DNA from: Actinomadura sp. NBRC 104425
Lineage (GTDB): Bacteria > Actinomycetota > Actinomycetes > Streptosporangiales > Streptosporangiaceae
DNA length: 64,000 nt
Assembly: GCF_030269545.1 (NCBI RefSeq)
Contig: NZ_BSTN01000030.1
Location: 1 to 64,000 of the forward strand
Reading direction: 5' to 3'
Of this stretch, positions 47,396-57,200 are shown one piece after another. The notes under the pieces were generated by a model that ran no database searches, had not been told where the DNA came from, and saw only the letters and a list, made by a program, of their open reading frames with translations. The position numbers and the translations under genes are program-made. Position 1 is the first letter of the stretch. Each line of letters starts with the position of its first letter.

Positions 47396-49063
47396 TCAGC
47401 TCCGCGCGGCGCGCTCGGCCCGCTCCACGCGTTCCACCTTGAAGGCGCCCTCGCGGAACCGCGCCCGCAGCGGCTTCTTGTCGAACTTGCCCACCGTCGT
47501 CTTGGGGATCTCGTCGAGGAACGTCCAGTTCTCCGGCACCTGCCAGCGCGCCACCTTGCCGTCCAGGAAGGCCGCCAGCTCCGCCGCCGTGACCGCCGCG
47601 CCCCGCCGCCGCACCACGCACGCCAGCGGACGCTCGGTCCACCGCGGGTCGGGCACGCCGATCACCGCGGCCTCCAGCACGTCCGGATGCGCCATCAGGT
47701 GGTTCTCCAGCTCCACCGAGGAGATCCACTCGCCGCCCGACTTGATGACGTCCTTGGCCCGGTCGGTGATCTGGAAGAAGCCGCGCTCGTCGATCGTGCC
47801 GATGTCGCCGGTGCGCAGCCAGCCGTCGTGGAACTTCTCCGGCGCCGGGTCGCGGTGGTAGGAGCCGGTGATCCACGGACCGCGGACCTCGATCTCGCCG
47901 ACGGACGTGCCGTCCCACGGCAGCTCCTCGCCCCCGTCGCCGACGATGCGCATCTCCACGCCCGCCGCGACCCGGCCGGACCGCATCCGCCAGTCCACGT
48001 CCTCGGGCGTGCCGGGCCGCACGCCGGGCGGCGGGAACGCCATGCCGCCCAGCGGGCTGGTCTCGGTCATCCCCCAGCCCTGGATGATGCGCAGGCCGTA
48101 GCGCTCCTCGAAGCGCTCCAGCAGGGCGCGCGGCGCGGCGGCGCCGCCGGACGTGCCGGTGCGCAGCGACGACAGGTCGATCTCGTGCTCGGCGCCGTAC
48201 TCCAGGATGCCGTTCCAGATCGTCGGGACCGCGGACGCCACGGTGCTGCGCTCGGCCGCGATGAACCGGGTGAGGTGCTCGGGCTGCAGGAACGGCCCGG
48301 GCATGTGCAGGGACGCCCCCGACATCAGCGCCCCGTACGGCAGCCCCCAGGCGTTGACGTGGAACATCGGGACGATCGCCAGCACCCGGTCGGCCTCGGT
48401 GATGCCCACCAGCGACGCCGACTGCACCGCCATCGCGTGCAGGAACGTCGAGCGGTGCGAGTACACCACGCCCTTGGGGTCGCCGGTGGTGCCGCTGGTG
48501 TAGCACATCGACGCGGCCGCGCGCTCGTCGATCTCGGGCCAGGCGAAGCCCGGCTCCTCGGCCGCCAGCAGCTCGCGGTAGCGCAGCACGCGCGCCCGGC
48601 CGCCCGACGCCTCCTCCAGCGCGCTCGCGTCGCCGTCGCCCACCACGATGTAGGTCTCCACGCAGGGCACCCGCCCGGCGACCCGCGCCAGCAGCGGGAC
48701 GAGGTTGTCGTCGACGATGACGACGCGGTCCTCGGCGTGGCCGATGATGTGCGCCAGCTGGTCGGGGAACAGCCGGATGTTGAGGGTGTGCAGCACCGCG
48801 CCCATGCCGGGCACGGCGAAGTAGGCCTCCAAATGCTCCTGGTGGTTCCAGCAGAACGTGCCGACCGCCTCGCCGGTGCGCACACCGAGCCGGGACAGCG
48901 CCGCGGCGAGCCGCTCGGCGTTCTCGGCCACCTGCGCGTACGTGGCGCGGCGGGCGCCCGTGCCGGTCCAGGTCACGCATTCGCTTCCGCCGAACACCCG
49001 GGACCCGTGCCTGAGTATCGCGCTGACGGTGAGCGGGTAGTCCTGCATCGTGCTTCGGATCAT
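47396..49063 (-). CDS. Acyl-CoA ligase (AMP-forming), 555 aa
   Basis: This ANL-superfamily enzyme activates a fatty acid via acyl-AMP. The P-loop motif TSGTTGDPKGV (about 190-200), the aromatic/GWGMTETSP motif, the hinge-region GWLRTGDIG and the C-terminal Lys motif IPKTTVGKFDKK are all present. Its 555 aa and motif set are those of medium/long-chain ligases of the AlkK type rather than of FadD3, though a steroid-acid substrate cannot be ruled out. The ATG at 49063 has GGAG six bases upstream; frames further upstream overlap the operator. Regulation by the TetR encoded convergently is likely from the palindrome at 49133-49148. Confidence 0.87.
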   Translation of the reverse strand: MIRSTMQDYPLTVSAILRHGSRVFGGSECVTWTGTGARRATYAQVAENAERLAAALSRLGVRTGEAVGTFCWNHQEHLEAYFAVPGMGAVLHTLNIRLFPDQLAHIIGHAEDRVVIVDDNLVPLLARVAGRVPCVETYIVVGDGDASALEEASGGRARVLRYRELLAAEEPGFAWPEIDERAAASMCYTSGTTGDPKGVVYSHRSTFLHAMAVQSASLVGITEADRVLAIVPMFHVNAWGLPYGALMSGASLHMPGPFLQPEHLTRFIAAERSTVASAVPTIWNGILEYGAEHEIDLSSLRTGTSGGAAAPRALLERFEERYGLRIIQGWGMTETSPLGGMAFPPPGVRPGTPEDVDWRMRSGRVAAGVEMRIVGDGGEELPWDGTSVGEIEVRGPWITGSYHRDPAPEKFHDGWLRTGDIGTIDERGFFQITDRAKDVIKSGGEWISSVELENHLMAHPDVLEAAVIGVPDPRWTERPLACVVRRRGAAVTAAELAAFLDGKVARWQVPENWTFLDEIPKTTVGKFDKKPLRARFREGAFKVERVERAERAARS

Positions 49064-49132
49064 GCGTTTCTCCGGGGGTGGGCGAAAGCGTGTGCCGGCA
49101 ATCCTCCGGCCGGCGGCTGTGTCCGAGAACAC

Positions 49133-49148
49133 ATACCGACCGGTCGGT
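49133..49148. promoter_or_regulatory. Perfect palindrome ACCGACCGGTCGGT upstream of the ligase gene
   Basis: 14-bp perfect palindrome at 49135-49148 (with AT before it), 70 bp upstream of the ligase start and sharing its sequence with the site at 46516-46531. Candidate operator of the TetR protein at 46711. Confidence 0.75.
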
Positions 49149-49294
49149 TAAACGTTAGGGTCGTCCCGTTCGCGGCGTCAACGGGTGCGGGGCGGTCGGC
49201 GTGCGGTCGCGCCCGGAGCGCCACCCGCCGCGCCGAGCGGGAGAGCTCGACGGGGGCCGGCCGCCGTCCTCGCCGGGATCGAGGCGGACGCCCG

Positions 49295-50398
49295 CTAATC
49301 CCGCACGACCGCCGACTGCTGCGCGGCGATCGCCTCGGCGGCCTCGCGGACGATCCGGCCGATCAGCTCCGCGCACGTCGGCAGGTCGTCGATCACCGCC
49401 ACCGCCTGGCCGGACGCCATCACGCCGAGGTCGGGACGCCCGTCGACCATCGCGGCCTTCAGCAGCATCGGGGTGTTGGCGGCCATGAGCACCTGCGACC
49501 ACGACAGGTCCCGGCCGCGCCGCATCGCCCGCCCGTCGGCCAGCATCGCCCGCCACGACATGCCGGAGATCCGCCGGAACCGGGCGGCGCTGCGCACCGC
49601 CCGGGCCAGGCGGGCGACGCGGCCGGAGCGTTCGAGGCCGTCCACCAGGCCGCTGCGCAGCACCCGGTGCGGCAGCCCGTCGACCTGCCGGGTCACCACG
49701 GTCTCGGCGGCGCGCAGGTAGACCTGCTTGACCGCGTCGGGCACGGGGCTGTCGGCGGTCAGCAGGAACCGGGTGCCCATCGCCACGCCCGCCGCCCCGT
49801 AGGCCAGCGCGGCGGCCAGGCCGCGCCCGTCGAAGAACCCGCCGGCGGCGATCACGGGGATGTCGACGGCGTCCACGACCTGGGGGAGCAGCAGCGTCGT
49901 GGCGAGCGGTCCGGTGTGCCCGCCGCCCTCGCCGCCCTGCACCAGCACCGCGTCCGCGCCCCAGCCGGCGACCTTCTCGGCGTGCCGCCGGGCCCCCACC
50001 GACGGGATCACCACCACGCCCGCGTCCTTCAGCCGGGCGATCAGCTCGCGCCTGGGCGCCAGGGCGAACGAGGCGACCCGCACCCCCTCCCTGACGATCA
50101 GGTCGACGCGCTCGTCCGCGTCGGCGGCGTCGGCCCGCAGGTTCACCCCGAACGGCGCGTCCGTGCGCTCCTTGACCTCGCGGATCGCGGCGGCCAGCCG
50201 GTCGACCGTCATGGTCGCCGACGCCAGCACGCCGAGGCCGCCGGCGTTCGCCACCGCCGTCACCAGGCGCGGCCCGGCCACCCAGCCCATGCCCGTCTGC
50301 ATGACCGGGTGCCGGACGCCGGTCAGCCGCGTCAGCGGCGTGTCGAGCACCCGCCCCGCCGCCTGCCCGGCCGCCCTGCCGGTCGCGCCGCCGGTCAT
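49295..50398 (-). CDS. ipdC: Nitronate monooxygenase-family flavoenzyme, IpdC-like, 367 aa
   Basis: TIM-barrel FMN enzyme of the nitronate monooxygenase/enoyl-reductase type: TGVRHPVMQTGMGWVAGP (about 24-41), the flavin-binding VLVQGGEGGGHTG, VIAAGGFFDGRGLAAAL and ALGVAMGTRFL-like strand. Neighbouring CoA-transferase-like genes ipdA/ipdB and echA20 in the order echA20-ipdA-ipdB-ipdC identify it as IpdC, which oxidises the HIC-CoA-type ring intermediate before ring opening. The ATG at 50398 overlaps the ipdB stop as ATGA. The stop at 49295 lies about 150 bp from the ligase operator, with no gene in between. Confidence 0.83.
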   Translation of the reverse strand: MTGGATGRAAGQAAGRVLDTPLTRLTGVRHPVMQTGMGWVAGPRLVTAVANAGGLGVLASATMTVDRLAAAIREVKERTDAPFGVNLRADAADADERVDLIVREGVRVASFALAPRRELIARLKDAGVVVIPSVGARRHAEKVAGWGADAVLVQGGEGGGHTGPLATTLLLPQVVDAVDIPVIAAGGFFDGRGLAAALAYGAAGVAMGTRFLLTADSPVPDAVKQVYLRAAETVVTRQVDGLPHRVLRSGLVDGLERSGRVARLARAVRSAARFRRISGMSWRAMLADGRAMRRGRDLSWSQVLMAANTPMLLKAAMVDGRPDLGVMASGQAVAVIDDLPTCAELIGRIVREAAEAIAAQQSAVVRD

Positions 50399-51126
50399 CC
50401 GGGGACCTCGCGTTCGCGCAGCCCCCTGGGATCGAGCACCTCGCGCATGAGCCGCAGCTCCTCGGCGGTGGGCGAGCGCGTCTCGGGCACCTCGTCCGGG
50501 ACGACCAGCTCGAAACCGGTGCGGGCGACGACGTCCTCGACCGTCACCCCCGGGTGCGTGGAGCGCAGCCGCATCCGCCGGTCCGGGGTGCCGAAGTCCA
50601 GGACGGCGAGGTCGGTCACCACCGCACGCAGCTCGAACGCGCCCCGGTCGCCGCCGATGCCGCTGACGAAGTCGACCTTCTCGGTGAACACGCGGGGCGA
50701 ATGCCGGGGGATCCAGTAGCTGGTGGTGTTGACGCGGGTGTTTCCGGGCGCCCCCCGCACGCCGAGCAGCTGCCGCGCCGGGCGCTCCCAGTCGCCGATG
50801 CAGGAGATGTTGGAGTTGCCGAACCGGTCGATCTGGCTGGCGCCCAGGACCACGTGCCTGCGCCCGTTCAGCACCAGCCACAGGTGGTCGCGGAACGGCA
50901 GCCAGCCCTCGACCGCTCCGGCGGGCGCGCCCAGCGGCACCGGCTCCGCGGTCAGGTGCGGCCCGCCGTCGGTGGTCAGCAGGTCCGGTTCGAACGTCAT
51001 CCGCGCCAGCCGCGCCCCCAGCGCGGGCACCGTGCCGGACACCGCCGCGGCGACGATCTCCCCGTCCCCGCGGAACAGCTCCGCGCACGCCACCGCGCAC
51101 ACCTCGGCCCGCGTCGCCGCGCTCAC
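50395..51126 (-). CDS. ipdB: COCHEA-CoA hydrolase subunit IpdB, 243 aa
   Basis: This protein has the fold of family I CoA-transferase beta subunits. Instead of the catalytic Glu motif it carries the IpdB-type NSNISCIGD region (RFGNSNISCIGDWERP), and the protein ends with an Arg/Glu-rich tail. IpdAB is a retro-Claisen hydrolase that opens the last steroid ring of COCHEA-CoA. GTG at 51126 overlaps the ipdA stop (GTGA). Length 243 aa matches mycobacterial IpdB. Assignment is by gene order and size as well as sequence build. Confidence 0.85.
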   Translation of the reverse strand: MSAATRAEVCAVACAELFRGDGEIVAAAVSGTVPALGARLARMTFEPDLLTTDGGPHLTAEPVPLGAPAGAVEGWLPFRDHLWLVLNGRRHVVLGASQIDRFGNSNISCIGDWERPARQLLGVRGAPGNTRVNTTSYWIPRHSPRVFTEKVDFVSGIGGDRGAFELRAVVTDLAVLDFGTPDRRMRLRSTHPGVTVEDVVARTGFELVVPDEVPETRSPTAEELRLMREVLDPRGLREREVPG

Positions 51127-51983
51127 CGCGACTCCTCCTGCCAGATGCGGACGGCGTCCTGGTAGGCGGCCTCGTCGCCGGACAGGAAGCGGTCGCGGAA
51201 GGCCCGCCACTGCGCGGGGTCGCCCGCCGACCGCGCGTACAGCCGCTGGAACGCCTCGTCGCGGCCGCGGTCGGGCTCGCAGGCGGTGAAGTGCGCGCCG
51301 TTGGGCGTCTCCACCACGCCCGTGACGTACGAGCGGCTGATCAGCAGTGACTGCACCGGTCCCTCCTTGAGCAGGTCGCCGGTGTCCACGAGGCGTTCGC
51401 AGGACACGTACACGCGGTCGGCGGCCTTGGCGAACAGGTCGTCCATGTAGGGGTCGGGGCCGAGGTACTGGCCGTTGCCGCGCGCGTCGGCGCGGTTCAT
51501 GTGGACCAGCGCGACGTCCATCGCCAGCGGTGGCACGGCGATCAGCTCGGTGCCGTCCGGGTACGGCGAGCGGACGGTGCGCAGCCCGGGGTTGACGCGC
51601 AGCACGTCCGATCCCAGGCCCGCCGGCGTCGGCAGGAACGGCAGCCGGTGCGCCGCCGCGTACAGCCCGAACATGAACATGCCCTCGTCGTACTCGGTGA
51701 GCTCGACCGCCCCGTTCTGCCGGGCCGCCCGGAAGTGCGGCTCCAGCGGGATCGAGTCGAGCGTGACGAACGGCGCGACCAGCCTGCGGACCTTGCCGTA
51801 GGCGCACAGCAGCCCCACGTCCGGACCGCCGCAGGACACCACCGTCAGGTCGGTGACCGGCGACCGGCAGACCGCCCGCACCAGCGCCATCGGCTTGCGG
51901 CGCGACCCCCAGCCGCCGATCCCGACCGTCATGCCGCTGTGCAGCGACGCGGCGACCTCGTCCACGGTCATGACCTTGCTCAT
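51123..51983 (-). CDS. ipdA: COCHEA-CoA hydrolase subunit IpdA, 286 aa
   Basis: This is the alpha partner of IpdB, again like a family I CoA-transferase subunit: VGIGGWGSRRKPMALVRAV (about 21-39) and VVSCGGPDVGLLCAYGKV. The acidic EYDEGMFMFGL region probably carries the catalytic Glu (EL-type position). In the known enzyme the active-site Glu is in IpdA. The ATG at 51983 overlaps the echA20 stop (ATGA). The heterotetramer with IpdB cleaves the cyclohexenone ring. The frame continuing upstream to 52766 is a shadow of echA20. Confidence 0.87.
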   Translation of the reverse strand: MSKVMTVDEVAASLHSGMTVGIGGWGSRRKPMALVRAVCRSPVTDLTVVSCGGPDVGLLCAYGKVRRLVAPFVTLDSIPLEPHFRAARQNGAVELTEYDEGMFMFGLYAAAHRLPFLPTPAGLGSDVLRVNPGLRTVRSPYPDGTELIAVPPLAMDVALVHMNRADARGNGQYLGPDPYMDDLFAKAADRVYVSCERLVDTGDLLKEGPVQSLLISRSYVTGVVETPNGAHFTACEPDRGRDEAFQRLYARSAGDPAQWRAFRDRFLSGDEAAYQDAVRIWQEESR

Positions 51984-52744
51984 CGGCCCTCCTCGGCGGC
52001 CCGGCCGCCGCGGACGAAGGCGTCGCGGTGCCGGTCGCCCGCGCCGGTCAGGTTCAACTCGAACGTGAAGCCCTGCTCGAACCGGTAGCTGCGCTTGACG
52101 TCGACCGGGTCGATGCCGTTCAGCGACTCCTTGGCCCGCCGGATCACGTACCGGTCCTTGGCCGCGATGTCGCGGGCCACCGCCATCGCCGCGTCGCGCA
52201 GCCGCGCCGCCGGGACGACCTCCAGCACCGACCCGTGCCGGTGCAGCTCCTCGGCGGTGACGTTGCGGCAGGTGTAGACCATGGCGCGCATCAGGTGCTG
52301 GGGGACGAGCCGGGCCAGGTGGGTGGCGGCGCCCAGCGCGCCCCGGTCCACCTCGGGCAGGCCGAAGTAGGCGTCCTCGGCCGCCACCACGACGTCGGCG
52401 CTGCCGGCCAGCCCGACGCCGCCGCCCAGGCAGAACCCGTGCACCGCCGCCACGACCGGGACCTCGCAGTCGTACACCGCCGCGAACGCCGCATAGCACC
52501 CCCGGTTGGCGCCGACCAGCGCGGTGTGACCCTCGGCGGCCTGCATCTCCTTGATGTCGACGCCCGCATTGAAGCCGCGTCCGTCGGCGCGGAGTACCAC
52601 CGCCCCGACCTTCGGGTCGCGTCCGGCCGCCAGCACGGCGTCGGCCAGGTCGTACCAGCTTCGGACGGTGAGCGCGTTGACCGGGGGCGCGGTGACGACG
52701 ATCTCGGCCACCCCGTCGGGGTGGGTCGTGGTGGAGACTCCCAT
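51980..52744 (-). CDS. echA20: Enoyl-CoA hydratase-family ring hydrolase EchA20, 254 aa
   Basis: The crotonase fold is visible: ADGRGFNAGVDIKEM with the oxyanion-hole glycine, then GFCLGGGVGLAGSADVVVA (about 104-122) and YFGLPEVDRGALG. In EchA20 this fold hydrolyses the indanedione ring of HIEC-CoA rather than hydrating an alkene. The ATG at 52744 lies 14 bp from a KstR2-like box, which overlaps the promoter of this gene and of the divergent SDR gene. First gene of the echA20-ipdA-ipdB-ipdC unit. Confidence 0.85.
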   Translation of the reverse strand: MGVSTTTHPDGVAEIVVTAPPVNALTVRSWYDLADAVLAAGRDPKVGAVVLRADGRGFNAGVDIKEMQAAEGHTALVGANRGCYAAFAAVYDCEVPVVAAVHGFCLGGGVGLAGSADVVVAAEDAYFGLPEVDRGALGAATHLARLVPQHLMRAMVYTCRNVTAEELHRHGSVLEVVPAARLRDAAMAVARDIAAKDRYVIRRAKESLNGIDPVDVKRSYRFEQGFTFELNLTGAGDRHRDAFVRGGRAAEEGR

Positions 52745-52757
52745 GCGCTACCTTTCC

Positions 52758-52771
52758 ACCAAACATTTGTT
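52758..52771. promoter_or_regulatory. KstR2-type operator between echA20 and the SDR gene
   Basis: Read on the minus strand this is AACAAATGTTTGGT, again AnCAA-N4-TTGnT, and the surrounding 21 bp match the fadE30 site at 18 of 21 positions. It sits in the 65-bp gap between the two divergent starts (52744 and 52810) and could control both. Confidence 0.8.
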
Positions 52772-52809
52772 AGAACAGAACGGTAGCAGGAACCCGCCGG
52801 GAGGGCCCG

Positions 52810-53604
52810 ATGGCGCTGACGCTGGATCTGAGCGGCCGCCTCGCCGTGGTCACCGGGGGCGTGCGGGGCGTCGGACGCGGCATCAGCCGGGCGTTCCTGG
52901 CCGCCGGGGCCGACGTCGTCGCCGTCGCCCGCCGCGAGCCGCCGGACTTGCCCTCCGCGGGCGGCCGCACCGCCCGCTTCGTCTCCCTCGACGTGCGCGA
53001 CCCGGACGCCGTGCAGGACCTCATGGACGGCCTCGACCGGATCGACGTGCTGGTCAACAACGCGGGCGGCACCCCGTACCTGCCGCTGTCGGACGGCGAC
53101 CCGCGCACCCACGCCAAGATCATCGAGCTGAACCTGACCGCCCCGCTGATCTGCGCCCGGGCCGCCGCCGCCCGCATGCGGGTCCGGCCCGGCGGCGGCT
53201 CCATCATCATGGTCGGCAGCGTGAGCGGGGTGCGGCCCTCGCCCGGCACCGCCGCCTACGGCGCCGCCAAGGCGGGCCTGCACAGCCTGGCGGCCTCCCT
53301 GGCGGTCGAATGGGCCCCCGACATCCGGGTGAACGCCCTGGTCCTCGGCATGGTCCGCACCGAGAGCTCGCACCTGCACTACGGCGACGAGGCGGGCATC
53401 GCCGCCGTCGAACGCACCGTCCCCCTGGGCCGCCTGGCCGACCCGTACGCCGACGCCGGCGCGGCCTGCGTCTATCTCGCCTCGGACCTGGCCGCCTACG
53501 TCACCGGCTCCGCACTGCTCATGCACGGCGGCGGCGAACGCCCCGCCTTCCTGGACGCCGCCACCGCCAACAGGCCCGGCCGGAACGAGGAGGACGCCCA
53601 GTGA
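52810..53604 (+). CDS. Short-chain dehydrogenase of the steroid C/D-ring cluster, 264 aa
   Basis: SDR with the cofactor loop TGGVRGVGRGI (about 15-25), NNAGG in VLVNNAGGTPYL, catalytic Ser in VGSVSGVRP and Y-x-x-x-K in YGAAKAGL. Position divergent from echA20 corresponds to mycobacterial Rv3549c, whose precise step is not settled. The ATG at 52810 follows GGAGGG. The stop overlaps the start of a second, broken SDR gene as GTGA, the counterpart of Rv3548c. Regulated by the KstR2-like box at 52758. Confidence 0.83.
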   Translation: MALTLDLSGRLAVVTGGVRGVGRGISRAFLAAGADVVAVARREPPDLPSAGGRTARFVSLDVRDPDAVQDLMDGLDRIDVLVNNAGGTPYLPLSDGDPRTHAKIIELNLTAPLICARAAAARMRVRPGGGSIIMVGSVSGVRPSPGTAAYGAAKAGLHSLAASLAVEWAPDIRVNALVLGMVRTESSHLHYGDEAGIAAVERTVPLGRLADPYADAGAACVYLASDLAAYVTGSALLMHGGGERPAFLDAATANRPGRNEEDAQ

Positions 53605-53854
53605 TCTGCACGGACCGCGTCGTGGCCGTCACCGGAGCGGGCCGCGGCCTCGGCCGCGCCCAAGCCCTGGAGTTCGCCCGCCGGCGGCGCCGCCGTCGTC
53701 AACGACCTGGGCGTGGCCCGCGACGGCACCGGGGACCCGGCCGGCGGCCCCGATGATCGACAAGGGCGGCCGCTGGGACCCGTCCGAACTGGACGGCGTC
53801 GTCGCCGGCTTGCTCGCCGCAGCCCCCGCCCCGGAACCCGTCCACGGGGCGTGA
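53601..53854 (+). pseudogene. Internally deleted and frameshifted SDR gene (Rv3548c-like)
   Basis: The first ~28 codons (VVAVTGAGRGLGRAQALEF) are a normal SDR N-terminus. A one-base insertion near 53687 shifts the frame (AAVVNDLGVARDGTGDPAGG continues in the next frame), and at about 53750 the sequence jumps to a typical C-terminal end in the third frame (MIDKGGRWDPSELDG, ending PVHGA). About 200 codons, including the active site, are missing. The start GTG overlaps the stop of the preceding SDR gene, so the intact ancestor was the next gene of the operon, as in Mycobacterium. Confidence 0.8.
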
Positions 53855-54217
53855 CCCCCGCGCCCGACTGCGACGATCCCGCATCGCGACGCTCCGGGAA
53901 CCCGGCCGCACCTTACTATGTCAAGGCCGCCGCTCGTGCCAATCCCCTGTCGAAGCAGACGTCCAGGCGGCCGCCCAGCTGTAAAACAGCACTGCGGACC
54001 AGGGCGGCTGCACGGTTCCGCAAGCATCGGCGGGGGCGCCGGTACTGGAATGCCGGGCGCGTGGATGATGTTGTTAGAGCCTGGGACGGCCGGGAAAACC
54101 GATCGCCTCGGGCGCGTCGTCCCGGCTACGGTGCCAAGGTTGCGGGGACGCCCGCCCGGCGCCGCCGGCCGTCCCGCCCCGCCCTTGGCCACCCGTTCGA
54201 CGGTAATGAGGACGCAC
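53855..54217. other. 363-bp non-coding gap before hrpA
   Basis: I see no coding signal, no strong hairpin and no repeat here. It is mixed in composition and less GC-rich than its flanks around 53915-54080. It must hold the hrpA promoter, but no clear -35/-10 pair is visible. Confidence 0.5.
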
Positions 54218-57200
54218 GTGAAATCGCCGCTCGCCGACCTGCGCGCGCGCCTGCCCGAGCTGACGGTCTACGACGCGCACCGGCTGCGCCGCCGGCTGGA
54301 CGGCGCGCAGAAGCTGCGGGACGAGCGGCGCCGCGCCCGGGTGCTGGCGAAGATCGGCGAGGAGATCGAGGCCGCCGAGCGGCGGGTGGCGCGGCGCCGC
54401 GCGGCCGTTCCGGCGATCACCTATCCGGACGCGCTGCCGGTGTCGCAGAAGAAGGACGACATCCTGGCGGCGTTGCGCGACCACCAGGTGGTGATCGTGG
54501 CGGGGGAGACCGGGTCCGGCAAGACCACCCAGCTCCCCAAGATCTGTCTGGAGCTGGGCCGCGGCGTGCTCGGCTCGATCGGCCACACCCAGCCGCGGCG
54601 GCTGGCCGCCCGCACCGTGGCCGACCGGATCGTCGAGGAGCTCGGCACCGAGCTCGGCGAGGCCGTCGGCTACAAGGTGCGGTTCACCGACCGGTCCGGC
54701 GACGACACGCTGGTCAAGCTGATGACCGACGGCATCCTGCTGGCCGAGATCCAGACCGACCGGCTGCTGCGCCGCTACGACACGCTGATCATCGACGAGG
54801 CGCACGAGCGCAGCCTCAACATCGACTTCCTGCTCGGATACGTCAAGGAGATCCTGCCGAAGCGGCCCGATCTGAAGGTGGTCATCACCTCGGCGACCAT
54901 CGACCCCGAGCGGTTCTCCAAGCACTTCGACGACGCGCCGATCGTGGAGGTGTCGGGCCGGACGTATCCGGTGGAGGTCCGCTACCGACCGCTGGTCGAC
55001 CCCGACGACCCGCAGGCCGACCCCGACCGCGACCAGATCCAGGCGATCTGCGACGCGGTGGACGAGCTGTCCGGCGAGGCGCCGGGCGACATCCTGGTGT
55101 TCCTCAGCGGCGAACGGGAGATCCGCGACACCGCGGACGCCCTGGCCAAGCACCTCAAGGGGCGGCGCGGGCCGCAGACGGAGGTGCTGCCGCTGTACGC
55201 GCGGCTGTCGGCGGCCGAGCAGCACCGGGTGTTCCAGCCGCACTCCGGACGCCGCATCGTGCTGGCCACCAACGTCGCCGAGACGTCCTTGACCGTGCCC
55301 GGCATCAAGTACGTCATCGACCCGGGCACCGCGCGCATCTCCCGCTACAGCCACCGGCTCAAGGTGCAGCGGCTGCCGATCGAGCCGATCTCGCAGGCGT
55401 CGGCCGACCAGCGCAAGGGCCGCTGCGGGCGCGTGTCGGAGGGCATCTGCATCCGGCTGTACTCGGAGGAGGACTTCCAGGCGCGGCCGGAGTTCACCGA
55501 GCCGGAGATCCTGCGCACCAACCTGGCGTCGGTCATCCTGCAGATGACCGCGCTCGGGCTCGGCGACATCGCCGCGTTCCCGTTCGTCGAGCCGCCGGAC
55601 CGCCGCAACGTCAAGGCGGGCATGGACCTGCTGCACGAGCTGGGCGCCATCGACCCGGCCGAAAAAGACCCGCGCAAGCGGCTCACCCCGCTGGGCCGCC
55701 GGCTGGCGCAGCTGCCGATCGATCCGCGGCTGGGCCGGATGATCCTGGCCGCCGACGAGGCCGGCTGCGTCCGCGAGGTGCTGGTGATCGCCTCGGCGCT
55801 GTCCATCCAGGACCCGCGGGAGCGGCCCGCCGAGCACCAGCAGGCCGCCGACGACAAGCACCGCCGCTTCGCCGACCCGACATCGGACTTTTTGGCGTAC
55901 CTGAACCTGTGGAACTACCTGCGGGACCGGCAGCGGGAGCTGTCGGGCAGCGCATTCCGGCGGATGTGCCGCGAGGAGTTCCTGCACTACCTGCGGGTGC
56001 GCGAATGGCAGGACCTGCACTCCCAGCTCAAGCAGGTCGCCAAGGCGCTGGGCGTCACCGTCAACAGCGCCGACGCCGACCCCGACCGCATCCACATGGC
56101 GCTGCTGTCGGGCCTGCTGTCGCACATCGGCCTGCAGGACACCGACCGCAAGAAGGACGAGGGCGGCCAGCGGCGGCGCCCCCAGGTGGAGTACCTGGGC
56201 GCGCGCGGCGCCAGGTTCGCCCTGTTCCCCGGGTCGGCGCTGGCCAAGAAGCCGCCCCGCTGGGTGATGTCCGCCGAGCTGGTGGAGACGTCCCGGCTGT
56301 GGGGCCGCATCAACGCCCGCATCGAGCCGGAGTGGGTTGAACCGCTCGCCCAGCACCTGGTCAAACGCACCTACAGCGAGCCGCACTGGTCCAAGAAGCA
56401 GGCCGCGGTCATGGCGTACGAGAAGGTCACCCTGTACGGGGTGCCGATCGTGGCGCAGCGCCGCGTCAACTACGGGCGCATCGACCCGGAGCTGTCGCGG
56501 GAGCTGTTCATCCGGCACGCGCTGGTCGAGGGCGACTGGGACACCCGGCACCGGTTCTTCCACGACAACCGCGCGCTGCTGGACGAGGTGGAGGAGCTGG
56601 AACACCGGGCGCGGCGCCGCGACATCGTCGTCGACGACGAGACGCTGTTCGACTTCTACGACGAGCGGATCCCGCCGGAGGTGGTGTCGGGGCGGCACTT
56701 CGACGCCTGGTGGAAGAAGGCCGGCCGCACCCAGCCCGACCTGCTGAACTTCGAGAAGTCGATGCTCATCAACCAGGGCGCGGGCGAGGTCAGCGAGGCC
56801 GACTACCCCGACGCCTGGCAGCAGGGGCCGCTGCGGCTGCGGCTGACGTACCAGTTCGAGCCGGGCACCGACGCCGACGGCGTCACCGTGCACATCCCCG
56901 TGCAGGTCCTCAACCAGGTGCGGCCCGACGGGTTCGAGTGGCAGGTGCCGGGGCTGCGGCAGGAACTGGTCACCGAGCTGATCCGGTCGCTGCCCAAGCC
57001 GGTGCGCGTCAACTTCGTCCCGGCGCCCGACTTCGCGCGGCGCGTCCTGGAGCGCGTGGCGCCGCGCACCGAGCCGCTGCTGGCCGCGCTGGAGCGCGAG
57101 CTGACCGCCATGACCGGCGTGCCGGTGGCCCGCGAGGACTGGGACCTGTCGCGCCTGCCCGCCCACCTGCGGATGACCTTCCGCGTGGTGGACGAACGCG

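Noticed and set aside
47687..50719. 1010-codon open frame on the plus strand opposite the ligase and ipdC genes
   Set aside because: Runs across several genes on the other strand and reads as Arg/His/Gly-rich nonsense.
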